Positions 1-11,071 of a stretch of 64,000 nt of DNA are shown here, in pieces. The notes under the pieces are model-generated. The model did not search any database. It worked only from the letters and a program-made list of their open reading frames with translations, and was not told the DNA's origin. The translations under genes were made by a program, and so were the position numbers. Every line of letters starts with the position of its first letter. The first letter of the stretch is position 1. This DNA is from Mycolicibacter sinensis (lineage in GTDB: Bacteria > Actinomycetota > Actinomycetes > Mycobacteriales > Mycobacteriaceae), in NCBI RefSeq assembly GCF_001667945.1, contig NZ_LZJK01000046.1, positions 96,385 to 160,384 on the forward strand. The letters are read 5' to 3'.

Positions 1-99
1 TGCTGACGCAGTAGACCCGGCATCGTAGCGCAGAAAACACGTCCAGCACCAGCGGTCACACCGGCACCAACAGGTACCTCACAGGATGGCTGCCGGGGT

Positions 100-117
100 G
101 CCGGTGTCATCACCGGC
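100..117 (-). terminator. Hairpin over the thioesterase stop codon
   Basis: A perfect 7-bp stem (GCCGGTG/CACCGGC) with a 4-base loop spans the TGA stop of the thioesterase gene. It has no T-tract. It may be a mycobacterial-type terminator for the minus-strand operon, but this is only inferred from position. Bases 1-99 hold no gene that I can support. Confidence 0.3.
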
Positions 118-817
118 AATAGACCGCGAGTTTCTCCTCGATGGCGCCGACGAGCTCCGGCAGGTGATCGTTGAGGTAGAAGTGGTGCCCGGGCTCGGTG
201 AACGTCCGGACGCTGAACTCGCCGGTGGTGCGCTCGGCCCAGGGAGCGACCTTGTCGGCGGTGGCGACGTCGTCCTGGTCGCCGTGGAAGGCCACGATCG
301 GGCAGGACACCCGGGCCTCGGGCGGGCAGTCGTAGTTCGCGATGGCTTTCAGCCCACGCAGCGTCGGCAGGATCTTCGCCGCGAATTCCTCGTTCTCCAG
401 AAACTCCGGATTGACTCCGGTCATCTGGCTGACCGCCTCGAGCAGTCCGCGATCGGAGTCGCCGATGTTGTCGTACCCCGCTCGCCCCGGTGCGCCCGCG
501 GCGGACACGAACAGCGCCGCGATCGCCTTGCCCTCGGCCTCGAACCGGCGGGCCACCTCGAAGGCCAGCAGGGCGCCCATACTGTGCCCGAAGAAGGCGG
601 CCGGTCCGCCGGTCGGCGAGGGCAGCTTCTCGCAGACCCGGTCGGCGAGATCCTCGATGCTGGTGAACGCACCAAGGTCATGGTTGCCGCCCTTGCCCGG
701 GTACTGCACACCGATGCGTTTGACATCGGTGGCGAACGCCTTGGAGAACGGAACGTAGTACTGCGGCGATCCGCCGGCGTGCGGGAAGATGTAGAGCTTC
801 GGCGTACGGTCTGTCAC
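110..817 (-). CDS. TesA-like type II thioesterase
   Basis: 235-residue alpha/beta-hydrolase that should release or edit acyl chains on PKS/NRPS carrier proteins in the cytoplasm. The N-terminal LYIFPHAGG motif, the nucleophile elbow GHSMG (Ser79), an acidic residue near 180-183 (GDQDD) and His211/212 (GHHFYLND) give the expected catalytic triad. The wording of the motifs is very close to what I recall of Mtb TesA. The start is GTG at 817; upstream codons in the frame run into the esterase gene. It lies 26 bp downstream of the LipL-like gene on the same strand, so the two are probably co-transcribed. No PKS or NRPS gene is in the window, so its partner is unknown. Confidence 0.8.
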   Translation of the reverse strand: MTDRTPKLYIFPHAGGSPQYYVPFSKAFATDVKRIGVQYPGKGGNHDLGAFTSIEDLADRVCEKLPSPTGGPAAFFGHSMGALLAFEVARRFEAEGKAIAALFVSAAGAPGRAGYDNIGDSDRGLLEAVSQMTGVNPEFLENEEFAAKILPTLRGLKAIANYDCPPEARVSCPIVAFHGDQDDVATADKVAPWAERTTGEFSVRTFTEPGHHFYLNDHLPELVGAIEEKLAVYCR

Positions 818-843
818 TCGGGACACCCTAACGGGTGCACCGG

Positions 844-2109
844 CTACCCGATTGCGGCATCCCGCTCGGCGAACGGTGCCCCGAGCCGCGGCACGGTGCT
901 GATTCCGTGCCGGCGGCCGCGGGCGACACCCCGGCGGATCAGTGCGGCCGTCCCGACGAAACCGGCATGGTCGAGCGCCACGAACGGGGTCAGCAGCCGG
1001 TTGTGCACGAATCCGAACGCCAGCCCCGACGCCGGGTCGGCCCAGCCCACCGAGCCGCCCAGCCCGACGTGGCCGAAGCCCGGCAGCACCTGGCCGAACG
1101 GAACACCGTGATAGCCGAGGTGAAACGCCAGCGGAACGCCGACGGTGCGGTCCAGCTCCAGGGTGTGCCGACCGGTCAGGCCGTCCACCAATCGGCGGGA
1201 CAGGAACTGGGTGCCGTCGATCCGCCCGCCGTTGGCCAGTGCGCCGTAGAGGCGGGCCAATCCTCGCGCGGTCGCGACGCCGTTGATGGAGGCGGCCTCG
1301 GTGTCCAGGAAGGGGATGTCGCCGCGCACCGTGCCCATCACGCCGGGGAAGTAGAACGCGCCGAGTCCCCCGTACGGCAGCAGCGCGGCAGCCTTGGGCA
1401 CCAGGAAATCCACCACCGGGTTCTGCCGGTTGCGTTGCGGCATGATGATCTCCGCGGCAACGGTCGGCGCACCGGCCGGTGGCCGGCCCAGGTGCAGGCC
1501 ATCGGTGTCCAGCGGGGCGGCCAGCTCGGCGCGGAACAAGTCCCGCATGCCGACGCCGGTGACGGCCCGGGCCAGCCCGGAGAGCAGCCAGCCGTAGGTC
1601 AACGCGTGGTAGGCGGGCTTGCCGAACTCGCGGCCAGGTGCCGCGGCAGCCATCCGCGCTTCCATCGCCAGGTGGTCCAGCAGGTCCGCTCTGCTGGCGC
1701 CGTGCAGGTGAGTCAGCCCGACCCGGTGGCCCAGCAGCTGCCGGACGGTGATCGCGGCCTTTCCGTTCGCGCCGAACTCCGGCCAGTACTGCGCCACCGG
1801 GACGTCGTAGTCGATCAGACCCCGGTCGACCAGCCGGTGGATGACCGTCGACGCCGCACCCTTGGTCGCCGAGAACACCATGGCGCCGGTGTCGGCCGAC
1901 CACGGCACCCGGCCCGCCCGGTCCGACCATCCGGTCCACACGTCGACGACGGGCCGGCCGTCCAGGTACACCGCCAGCGCCCCACCGCCGTAGCGGCGGC
2001 CGGGGAACATCGCCGCGAAGGCGCGCACCGCGCAGCCGAAGTTCGGGTCTGCCGCGCCGTGCACGTTCGCCGGAAGCGCCGTCTGGCGCGGGTCGGGATG
2101 CTGCCTCAT
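844..2109 (-). CDS. lipL: LipL-type esterase, beta-lactamase fold
   Basis: 421-residue serine hydrolase of the class C beta-lactamase/esterase family. The catalytic S-x-x-K motif is SATK at residues 80-83. The gene sits directly downstream of meaB, which is the position of Rv1497 (lipL, about 429 residues) in Mtb. ATG at 2109 is preferred over the in-frame TTG three codons upstream. There is no signal peptide. The substrate is not visible from sequence; short-chain esters are the family norm. It follows meaB after 67 bp and precedes the thioesterase after 26 bp. Confidence 0.8.
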   Translation of the reverse strand: MRQHPDPRQTALPANVHGAADPNFGCAVRAFAAMFPGRRYGGGALAVYLDGRPVVDVWTGWSDRAGRVPWSADTGAMVFSATKGAASTVIHRLVDRGLIDYDVPVAQYWPEFGANGKAAITVRQLLGHRVGLTHLHGASRADLLDHLAMEARMAAAAPGREFGKPAYHALTYGWLLSGLARAVTGVGMRDLFRAELAAPLDTDGLHLGRPPAGAPTVAAEIIMPQRNRQNPVVDFLVPKAAALLPYGGLGAFYFPGVMGTVRGDIPFLDTEAASINGVATARGLARLYGALANGGRIDGTQFLSRRLVDGLTGRHTLELDRTVGVPLAFHLGYHGVPFGQVLPGFGHVGLGGSVGWADPASGLAFGFVHNRLLTPFVALDHAGFVGTAALIRRGVARGRRHGISTVPRLGAPFAERDAAIG

Positions 2110-2176
2110 GATTGGCAATCTACCTCGCGACCGGCGCAGATAAGTCGAGTTATCCGGCGCGTCGGCGGTTAGGCGG

Positions 2177-3166
2177 CTAATGCCAGATGGCGGCGAGGAT
2201 TCGCTGGGCGGCCAGCGCGGGGGTCAGCTCACCGCGCAGCACCTGCTGTTCGACGTCGGTGCGCACCTCGCGCACCGACGCATCCGCCAACGCCCGCTCC
2301 AGCACCGCATCGGCCACCAACTGCCGGGTCCAGTCCACCTGCTGGGCGCGCCTCCTGGCATCGAACTCGCCGGCGTCGATCAGCGTCTGGCGATGCCGCT
2401 CGACGGTGTCCCAGAATTCCGCCAGCCCGGTGCCCTCGATCGCGCTCATCGTCAAAACCGGGGGGCGCCAAAGGGTTTCACGCGGATAAATGAGCCGGAT
2501 CGCGGCCGACAGCTCTCGTGCGGCCATCCGCGCCTCGGGCAGGTGTTCGCCGTCGGCCTTGTTGACCACCACGACGTCGGCCAGCTCCAGCACGCCCTTT
2601 TTGATGCCCTGCAACTGATCGCCGGTGCGGGCCAGGGTCAAGAAAACGAAGGTGTCGACCATGCCGGCCACCGTCACCTCGGACTGGCCGACGCCGACGG
2701 TTTCGATCAGGATCACATCGAAGCCGGCGGCCTCCAGCAGCACCACGGTCTCCCGGGTGGCCTTGGCGACCCCGCCCAGGGTGCCCGACGTCGGTGAAGG
2801 ACGGATGTAGGCGTCCGGGTGCGCGGCCAGCCGCTGCATCCGGGTCTTGTCGCCCAGGATCGAACCGCCGGTACGCGTCGACGACGGGTCCACCGCCAGC
2901 ACCGCCACCCGGTGCCCGTGCTCGATGAGGTGCATCCCGAGCGCCTCGATGGTGGTCGACTTGCCGACCCCGGGCACGCCGGTGATGCCTACCCGGCGGG
3001 CACCGCCGGCGGCCGGCAACAGCGCCAGCAGCAGTTCCTGGGCCTGCTGGCGGTGGTCGGCGCGGGTGGACTCGACCAGGGTGATGGCCCGCGGCAGCAC
3101 CGAGCGATCACCGGACCGCACCGCTGCCGCCAACGCCGCGACGGTGTCGCCCATGCTGGCGGCCAT
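2177..3166 (-). CDS. meaB: MeaB, GTPase chaperone of methylmalonyl-CoA mutase
   Basis: 329-residue G3E-family GTPase of the MeaB/ArgK group. It gates loading of adenosylcobalamin into methylmalonyl-CoA mutase and protects the enzyme from inactivation. The P-loop GVPGVGKST is at residues 63-71, followed by VDPSS, the ETVGVGQSE segment and the NKAD base-recognition motif, all typical of the family. The ATG at 3166 immediately follows the mutB TAG (3169-3167), so translation is probably coupled. Position and length match Rv1496. Confidence 0.95.
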   Translation of the reverse strand: MAASMGDTVAALAAAVRSGDRSVLPRAITLVESTRADHRQQAQELLLALLPAAGGARRVGITGVPGVGKSTTIEALGMHLIEHGHRVAVLAVDPSSTRTGGSILGDKTRMQRLAAHPDAYIRPSPTSGTLGGVAKATRETVVLLEAAGFDVILIETVGVGQSEVTVAGMVDTFVFLTLARTGDQLQGIKKGVLELADVVVVNKADGEHLPEARMAARELSAAIRLIYPRETLWRPPVLTMSAIEGTGLAEFWDTVERHRQTLIDAGEFDARRRAQQVDWTRQLVADAVLERALADASVREVRTDVEQQVLRGELTPALAAQRILAAIWH

Positions 3167-5455
<2,289 letters not shown>

Positions 5456-5460
5456 GGCGC

Positions 5461-7473
5461 TCAAGCCCCCAATCGGGTCAGTAAGTCCGACAATGCCTGC
5501 ACCGCATCGATTTTCATGGTCAGGTAGTCGTCCGGCTGTGGATCGGTGTCGGGGTTGCCGGCCAGGGCCTTCGCCGGGCCGGCCAGGTAGACCCTGCTGA
5601 CTCCGGCGGCACGGGCCGCGGCGATGACCCCGGCGGCCTCGGCTGCGTAGCGCGCGTCGCTCCCGCACAGCACCGCCACCGTCAAGCCGGCCTCGGCGAC
5701 CGCGGCTGCCACACCGGCAGCGTCCACCGGCCCCGGGTTGATCGCCTCGATACCGCCGGAGGCCAACAGGTTGGCGGCGAACGTCGTCCGGATGTTGTGT
5801 TCGGCCATCGGGCCCAACGGCAATAGCAGCACCTGCGGCCGGGCGCCGGTGGCGGCCAGGTGGGCGTCGGAGCGGTCGCGCAGGGCCTCGAACTGCGCCG
5901 CATAGCGCCGCAATCCCGGGGGGCCGTCCGCGGCCGCCGACGGCGGCAACGGCGGCTCAGCCAGATTCGGGTACTCGTTGACGCCGGTGATGGCGCTGCG
6001 CCGGTGCGCGATGTCGTCGGCGCGCGCAGCGGCGACGGTCGCGATCCGCTCGGCGAGGTGGTCCCGCGCGGCCTCGAAACCGCCTAGTGCTGCATGCTTT
6101 TCGAGCTCCTGGAACAGCCGCCACGCCTGCTGCGCCAGTTGCTCGGTGAGGTCTTCGACGAACCACGATCCGCCGGCCGGGTCCAGCACCTGGCCCAGGT
6201 GCGACTCCTCCAGCAACAACAGCTGGGTGTTACGCGCGATGCGCCGGGAGAAGGTGGGCGAGGCCCCCGGCTGACCGCCGGGAATCGCGACGTCGAACGG
6301 CCACACCATCACGGTGTCGGCGCCACCCACCCCGGCTCCGAACGCGGCGAGCGTGGTGCGCAGCATGTTCACCCACGGGTCGCGTTGGGTCATCATCGCC
6401 CGTGAGGTCTCGGCGTGGACGATCGCGGCGCCGGACTCCGGCGCCCCGGCCACCTCGGCCACCCGCGCCCACAGCCGGCGCGCCGCCCGGATCTTGGCGA
6501 TGGTCATGAACTGGTCGTCGTCGGCGGCGAGCCGGAAGCTGATCTGGCGGGCCGCGTCGGCGACCGACAGTCCGGCGTCGGTGAGCACCCGCAGGTAGGC
6601 CACCGCGGCGGCCAGCACGCCGGCCAGCTCCTCGATCGCACCGGCGCCCAGGTTGTGCAACACCGGGCCGTTGACCGCGATCGCCCGCACGCCGCGCTGA
6701 CCGGCGGCGCGCGTCGCCGCCGCGATCACCTCGTCGATCGTCGGGGCCGGCCGAGCTGCCAGCGGCGCGGTGAGTGGATCGGCACCTAGATCCACCGACA
6801 GATTGGCCCGGTCGTTCGGGTCGAGGCCGTCGATCAGCGCCAGCATCGCCTCAGCGGCGGTGGCGTAATCGCCGGTCCCCGCTCCATCGAGGAGCACCGG
6901 GACCAGTCCCAGATAGACGTCGTCGAAGGCTCGCCGCAGCTCGCCGGCCGGCACTCCGCCGGGGCTTTGCGGTGGTCCCAGCGTCGCCTGTCCTTCGTCG
7001 AGCCTCGCTGAACCACCGGGCCTATGCGGTGGTCCCAGCTTCGCCTCTCCTTCGTCGAGCCTCGCTGAACCACCGTCGCCGACCCGCAGCACCAGCGCAC
7101 TGACCCCTTCGGTCAGCGCACCCAGGATGGCGCCGTTGGTGTCGGCGGCCGACACCAAACCGTTGGCCGGGAAGACCTCGGCGACCTTCCAGCCGCTGTT
7201 GACGTCGCGCAGGGCGTCGGCGCCGCGCACGTAGGGCCAGCTGCCCGGCAGCGGCGGCTCCGGCAGCGCGTCGAAAGCGGTGTAGAGCGCGCGGATCGTG
7301 AAATCGCCCGCCACCGGGGTGTCCAACAGCCGCTCGGGCTCACCGCCGGTCTCGGAGTCGATATCGGCGGGCTCGCGGCGCGAACTCTTGGCCAGCACCC
7401 CGGCCACCGCGGCGCGCCAGCGGGCGCGGGCCTGCTCCAGGCCGGCGGGTTCGGCGGACACGTCGATTGACAC
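5461..7473 (-). CDS. mutA: Methylmalonyl-CoA mutase small subunit, with inserted repeat
   Basis: 670-residue non-catalytic subunit of the heterodimeric mutase. It keeps the mutase-like barrel and a degenerate B12 domain. The start is GTG 7473, with AGGAG about six bases upstream. It is longer than Mtb MutA (about 615 residues as I recall). Part of the difference is residues about 133-173, where a 19-residue unit occurs twice ([16 protein letters not shown] and [16 protein letters not shown]). That segment is encoded by the tandem 47-bp palindromic repeats at 6971-7074. The repeat stays in frame and the gene is otherwise intact, so it is probably tolerated as a surface loop. Confidence 0.95.
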   Translation of the reverse strand: MSIDVSAEPAGLEQARARWRAAVAGVLAKSSRREPADIDSETGGEPERLLDTPVAGDFTIRALYTAFDALPEPPLPGSWPYVRGADALRDVNSGWKVAEVFPANGLVSAADTNGAILGALTEGVSALVLRVGDGGSARLDEGEAKLGPPHRPGGSARLDEGQATLGPPQSPGGVPAGELRRAFDDVYLGLVPVLLDGAGTGDYATAAEAMLALIDGLDPNDRANLSVDLGADPLTAPLAARPAPTIDEVIAAATRAAGQRGVRAIAVNGPVLHNLGAGAIEELAGVLAAAVAYLRVLTDAGLSVADAARQISFRLAADDDQFMTIAKIRAARRLWARVAEVAGAPESGAAIVHAETSRAMMTQRDPWVNMLRTTLAAFGAGVGGADTVMVWPFDVAIPGGQPGASPTFSRRIARNTQLLLLEESHLGQVLDPAGGSWFVEDLTEQLAQQAWRLFQELEKHAALGGFEAARDHLAERIATVAAARADDIAHRRSAITGVNEYPNLAEPPLPPSAAADGPPGLRRYAAQFEALRDRSDAHLAATGARPQVLLLPLGPMAEHNIRTTFAANLLASGGIEAINPGPVDAAGVAAAVAEAGLTVAVLCGSDARYAAEAAGVIAAARAAGVSRVYLAGPAKALAGNPDTDPQPDDYLTMKIDAVQALSDLLTRLGA
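6971..7017. repeat. 47-bp palindromic repeat, copy 1 (inside mutA)
   Basis: Begins GGTGGTCCCAGC and ends GCTGAACCACC, giving imperfect inverted ends. It differs from copy 2 at a few inner bases. The unit repeats with a period of 57 bp (19 codons), so the mutA frame is kept. Confidence 0.75.
7028..7074. repeat. 47-bp palindromic repeat, copy 2 (inside mutA)
   Basis: Same element as copy 1, 57 bp further on, with GGTGGT...ACCACC ends. The third copy lies about 51 kb away inside mptB (58306-58352). Confidence 0.75.
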
Positions 7474-7638
7474 CGGCGGCTCCTGTGGTTACTCATGAGT
7501 AGCAGTTGGATCGCTACCCGACACGTGTTCACCAGGCTAAATGATGCCGATCGGCGGGTGCGGCCGAGGTGCGCCGAGCGCAGAAACGCCCACGGTGCGA
7601 CGCATGGTGTTAACCATCGGCCCGTACCCTTGAGCCTC

Positions 7639-8400
7639 GTGAAGTCCGCCGCGACCGGAATCCCGCAGGCGCTGCGCAGCGCATGGCCGGCGCTGGTGGC
7701 CACCGCTCGCCAAGTCGCGGTGTGGCGGTTGGCTTTGACCACCGCGGTGATCGTGGCCGTGGTCGCGGTGGCGCTGCTGGTTCCGGTACCCACCGCCGTG
7801 CAGTTGCGCGACTGGGCGCAGACGCTCGGCCCGTGGTTTCCGCTGGCCTTTCTGGCCGCGCACACCGTGGTCACCGTGTTCCCGTTTCCCCGGACCGCGT
7901 TCACCCTGGCCGCCGGCCTGCTGTTCGGGCCGTGGCTTGGTGTCGTCCTGGCGGTGGCGGCCAGCGCGCTCAGCGCCGTGGCGGTGCTGGTCCTGATGCG
8001 GGTATTCGGCTGGCAGCTGAGCCGGGTGGTGCGCCATCCGCGGATGCACTCCCTCGATGCCCGGCTGCGGCAGCGCGGCTGGCCGGCGGTGGTGTCGCTG
8101 CGGCTGATTCCGGCCATCCCGTTCTCGGTGATCAACTACGCGGCCGGCGCGTCGGCGGTGCGGCTGCTGCCCTATACGGTGGCCACCCTGATCGGCTTGC
8201 TGCCGGGCACCGCCGCGGTGGTGGTGCTCGGCGACGCCCTCACCGGCGATGTGAGCCCGCTGCTGTTCGCGGTGTCGGCGTGCACCGCCGCGGTCGGGGT
8301 GGCGTTGCTGATCTACGAGGTGCGCACCCACCGTCGGCATCCGGGCGCGACAGCGGCCGCGGTGCCCGCTGAACCCGCCGAACCGGCGGTGACCTGCTGA
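7639..8400 (+). CDS. TVP38/TMEM64-family membrane protein
   Basis: 253-residue integral membrane protein of the SNARE-associated/VTT domain family. It has about six hydrophobic segments and the family block FPFPRTAFTLAAGLLFGPWLG, followed by RLIPAIPFSVINYAAG. The family is implicated in lipid scrambling; the role in mycobacteria is not established. GTG 7639 is chosen because a TANNNT -10 box (TACCCT, 7625-7630) lies 8 bases upstream, which suggests a leaderless transcript. It is divergent from mutA and in the place of Rv1491c. Bases 7474-7638 hold both promoters. Confidence 0.8.
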   Translation: MKSAATGIPQALRSAWPALVATARQVAVWRLALTTAVIVAVVAVALLVPVPTAVQLRDWAQTLGPWFPLAFLAAHTVVTVFPFPRTAFTLAAGLLFGPWLGVVLAVAASALSAVAVLVLMRVFGWQLSRVVRHPRMHSLDARLRQRGWPAVVSLRLIPAIPFSVINYAAGASAVRLLPYTVATLIGLLPGTAAVVVLGDALTGDVSPLLFAVSACTAAVGVALLIYEVRTHRRHPGATAAAVPAEPAEPAVTC

Positions 8401-8402
8401 CT

Positions 8403-8873
8403 ATGTCCGTCCTCGTCGACACCGCCAGCCGCCTACTGCGGTCGCGGTGGCTGGTGCGGGCGCCGATCTGGCTGTATCGGGCACGCCTCGGCGGGCTGCT
8501 CGGTGGGCGGCTGCTGATGCTCGAACACGTCGGCCGCAAGAGCGGCGCCCGCCGCCACGTCGTGCTGGAAGTCGTGGAGCACCCGCAGGCCCACCGCTAC
8601 ATCGTCGCGTCGGGTTTCGGCGACCGCGCCCAATGGTTCCGCAACATCACCGCCAATCCCCGGGTGCGGGTCTACGCGGGCAGCCGCCGACCCGCACCGG
8701 CCACCGCCCGGGTGCTCGGCCAACATGAGGCCGACCGGGTGCTAGGCGACTACATCCAGCGCCATCCCCGCACCTGGGAACGGTTCAGCGCGGTGCTCGA
8801 ACAGACGCTGGGCGAGCCGGTGACGGCGACCGATACCGCTCTGCCGATGGTCGAGCTGCAGCTGGACCGCTGA
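8403..8873 (+). CDS. Deazaflavin (F420)-dependent nitroreductase-family protein
   Basis: 156-residue protein of the Ddn/FDOR-B split-barrel family. Visible family motifs are LEHVGRKSGARR near residues 40-51 and the GFGDRAQWFRNI...NP.VRV segment near 70-88. Members bind F420 (some bind FMN or heme) and reduce diverse substrates. ATG 8403 follows the preceding stop by 2 bases, so it probably forms an operon with the TVP38-type gene. The substrate cannot be inferred. Confidence 0.8.
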   Translation: MSVLVDTASRLLRSRWLVRAPIWLYRARLGGLLGGRLLMLEHVGRKSGARRHVVLEVVEHPQAHRYIVASGFGDRAQWFRNITANPRVRVYAGSRRPAPATARVLGQHEADRVLGDYIQRHPRTWERFSAVLEQTLGEPVTATDTALPMVELQLDR

Positions 8874-8884
8874 CAGCCGCCGCG

Positions 8885-9856
8885 TCAGCGGGCCAGCAGG
8901 CGTGCTGCTTCGGCGGTGAGCCCGGCCATGATGTCGCCGGCCGGGGCGCTGGGCCCGATCAACCCGGCGGCCTGGCCGACGGTGACGTTGGCGGTGCGGT
9001 AGTCGGCTTCGGCGACGGCCTGCCGGTACTGCGCGGCGACCGGGTCGCCCGCGGCCGCCAGGTCGGCTTCAGCGCCGTGCCAGCGGTCGGTGAAGGCGTT
9101 GCGCAGGACGCTCATGGTGTGCCCGGCCGGCCACCGGTAGCCGCGGATCACGTCGTACACACCGGTGCGGCAGGTGCTGTCGCCGGTGGCGGCCGCGACC
9201 GTCTCGCGCGCCGCGGGGGTGGTCAGTGCTTCGGCTGCGGTGTAGAACAGGCTGCCGCACAGCACCCCGGACGCGCCGAGCATCAGCGCCGCGGCCAGCC
9301 CCCTCCCGTCGGCGATGCCCCCGGCGGCCAGCACTGGAACCGTGGAGTCCCGGGCGGCGACCAGGTCGACGATCTCGGGCACCAGCGTCATGGTGGTGCG
9401 GCAGCCGAAACCGTGCCCGCCGGCCTCGATGCCCTGTGCCACCAGCACGTCGGCGCCGCAGCCGAGCGCGCGGTCAGCCTGGCCGAGATCCTGAACCTGG
9501 CAGATCAGCCGGGCGCCCGAATCCCGGACCGCCGCAGCAAACGGTGCCGGATCGCCGAAGGACAGCATGACCGCCGCCGGGCGGTAGCTCAGCGCCACGT
9601 CCAGCAGGGCCGGTTGTTCGGCCAGTGCCCAGGTGATGAACCCGCAGCCCACCCGGGCGTCACCGGCCCGGTCGAATTCGCGTCGCAGCCAGCCTTCGTC
9701 GCCGTAGGCGCCGCCGATCAGGCCCAGCCCGCCCGCGGCGCTCACCGCCGCCGCAAGGTAGCCGCCGGCGGCGTCGGCCATCGGCGCGGACACCACCGGA
9801 TGCTCGACATCGAGCAGGGCGGTGAATGCGGTGGAAAGTGCGCTGGCAAACAACAC
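8885..9856 (-). CDS. Nitronate monooxygenase-family flavoprotein
   Basis: 323-residue TIM-barrel protein of the 2-nitropropane dioxygenase/nitronate monooxygenase family, which uses FMN to oxidise alkyl nitronates. Family signatures include the N-terminal HPVVSAPMADAAGG, GIEAGGHG, VLAAGGIADGRG and LGASGVLCGS (FMN phosphate binding). The start is GTG 9856, with GGGAGG about six bases upstream; the open frame reaches further but would enter the aquaporin gene. It is divergent from the aquaporin, with a shared 151-bp intergenic region. Confidence 0.8.
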   Translation of the reverse strand: MLFASALSTAFTALLDVEHPVVSAPMADAAGGYLAAAVSAAGGLGLIGGAYGDEGWLRREFDRAGDARVGCGFITWALAEQPALLDVALSYRPAAVMLSFGDPAPFAAAVRDSGARLICQVQDLGQADRALGCGADVLVAQGIEAGGHGFGCRTTMTLVPEIVDLVAARDSTVPVLAAGGIADGRGLAAALMLGASGVLCGSLFYTAAEALTTPAARETVAAATGDSTCRTGVYDVIRGYRWPAGHTMSVLRNAFTDRWHGAEADLAAAGDPVAAQYRQAVAEADYRTANVTVGQAAGLIGPSAPAGDIMAGLTAEAARLLAR

Positions 9857-10007
9857 GAATGCCTCCCCAATCCGGCAACAATTCGGTGTAAAGCGGTGCA
9901 CATATATCCGGGGAAAACCGGTGCCGGAGTTAAAGTATTCCCCAGTGCCAGGTGCGGCCGCAGCACAATTTCTCGCAGCTGCTCGACGGATTGAAGGGAC
10001 GGGATCA

Positions 10008-10685
10008 ATGGCTGATCGAAGCGCCGCGGTGCGCAAGTATTTGACCGAAATGATCGGCACGTTTGTTTTCATGTTCGCGGTGATCGGCATCGTATTGTCC
10101 GGCACCGAATGCGTTGCCGCCACCGCACTGGGCATCGGCTCGGTGCTGATGGTGATGGTGTATGCCAGCGGCCACATCTCCGGCGGCCACCTGAACCCGG
10201 CGGTCTCCATCGCCGCGTATTTGCGCGGCGCCCTGCCGTTGGGGGATCTGGGACCCTACATCGTTGCCCAGTTGGTCGGTGCCCTCGCCGCCTTCGGCGT
10301 GGGATTCGGGCTGTGGCATGACAAGTACTCGACCGGGACTCTTGACCTGAGCGGCACGATCTGGCCGGCATTCCTCGCCGAGCTGATATTCACCTTCGCG
10401 CTGTGCTACATCGTGCTGCACACCGCGACCAGCAAAGACAGCGCCGGCAACAGCTTCTACGGTCTGGCGATCGGGTTCATCGTGACCGTCGGCGTGGTGG
10501 CGGTCGGCGCCATCTCCGGCGCCGCGTTCAACCCGGCGATCACCTTCGGGTTGATGCTGTCGGGCATCTTCGCCTGGAAATTCCTGTGGGTCTACGTTCT
10601 CGCCCAGGTGCTCGGCGCGGTCGTGGCCGCCTACGCCTACAAGGCGACCAGCCTCGACGAGCACTCGCACGCCCGTAAGGGTTAA
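10008..10685 (+). CDS. Aquaporin-like MIP channel with altered second NPA motif
   Basis: 225-residue six-helix MIP-family channel. NPA motifs are at residues 63-65 (GHLNPAV) and 175-177 (FNPAI). In most aquaporins and glycerol facilitators the second NPA is followed by Arg (NPAR), which forms the aromatic/arginine selectivity filter. Here the residue is Ile178, so selectivity may differ and the substrate is left open. The start is ATG 10008. The stop overlaps the convergent DoxX-like gene by 4 bases. Confidence 0.85.
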   Translation: MADRSAAVRKYLTEMIGTFVFMFAVIGIVLSGTECVAATALGIGSVLMVMVYASGHISGGHLNPAVSIAAYLRGALPLGDLGPYIVAQLVGALAAFGVGFGLWHDKYSTGTLDLSGTIWPAFLAELIFTFALCYIVLHTATSKDSAGNSFYGLAIGFIVTVGVVAVGAISGAAFNPAITFGLMLSGIFAWKFLWVYVLAQVLGAVVAAYAYKATSLDEHSHARKG

Positions 10686-11071
10686 GCCGCCGATCCCAGG
10701 GCCCGTACCCCGCCGCCGGCGGTGTGCGGGCCCTGAACCGTCATCACCGCGAACACCGCCGCCAGCAGCGCTGCCGGCACGGTGTTCGCCGCGCGGTTGC
10801 GGACCCGCAGGTGAATGCCGAGCGCGGTGGCGAAATACAGCGTCAACGCCGCGGTGGTGGCCCGCGCGACACCCGGGAAGCGGAACACCGAGGCCAGGCC
10901 CAGCGCGGTGGCGGCCTTGGCCACCGGTACCGCCGAGCGCAGGCCGGGCGGGATCCGCATGGCGTCCATGTTCGCCGCGACGTAGGGCACCGGGATCGCC
11001 GATACCGCCGCATCACCGGCCAGAAACACCGCCAGCGCCGCGTACGTCGGGCGCGCGGTCAGCACGCTCAC
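10682..11071 (-). CDS. DoxX-like small membrane protein
   Basis: 129-residue protein with about four hydrophobic segments and the PVAKAATALGLA block seen in DoxX-like proteins. Function is unknown. GTG 11071 overlaps the stop of the SPFH gene as GTGA, so translation is probably coupled. It is the last gene of the nfeD-SPFH-DoxX operon. Confidence 0.65.
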   Translation of the reverse strand: MSVLTARPTYAALAVFLAGDAAVSAIPVPYVAANMDAMRIPPGLRSAVPVAKAATALGLASVFRFPGVARATTAALTLYFATALGIHLRVRNRAANTVPAALLAAVFAVMTVQGPHTAGGGVRALGSAA

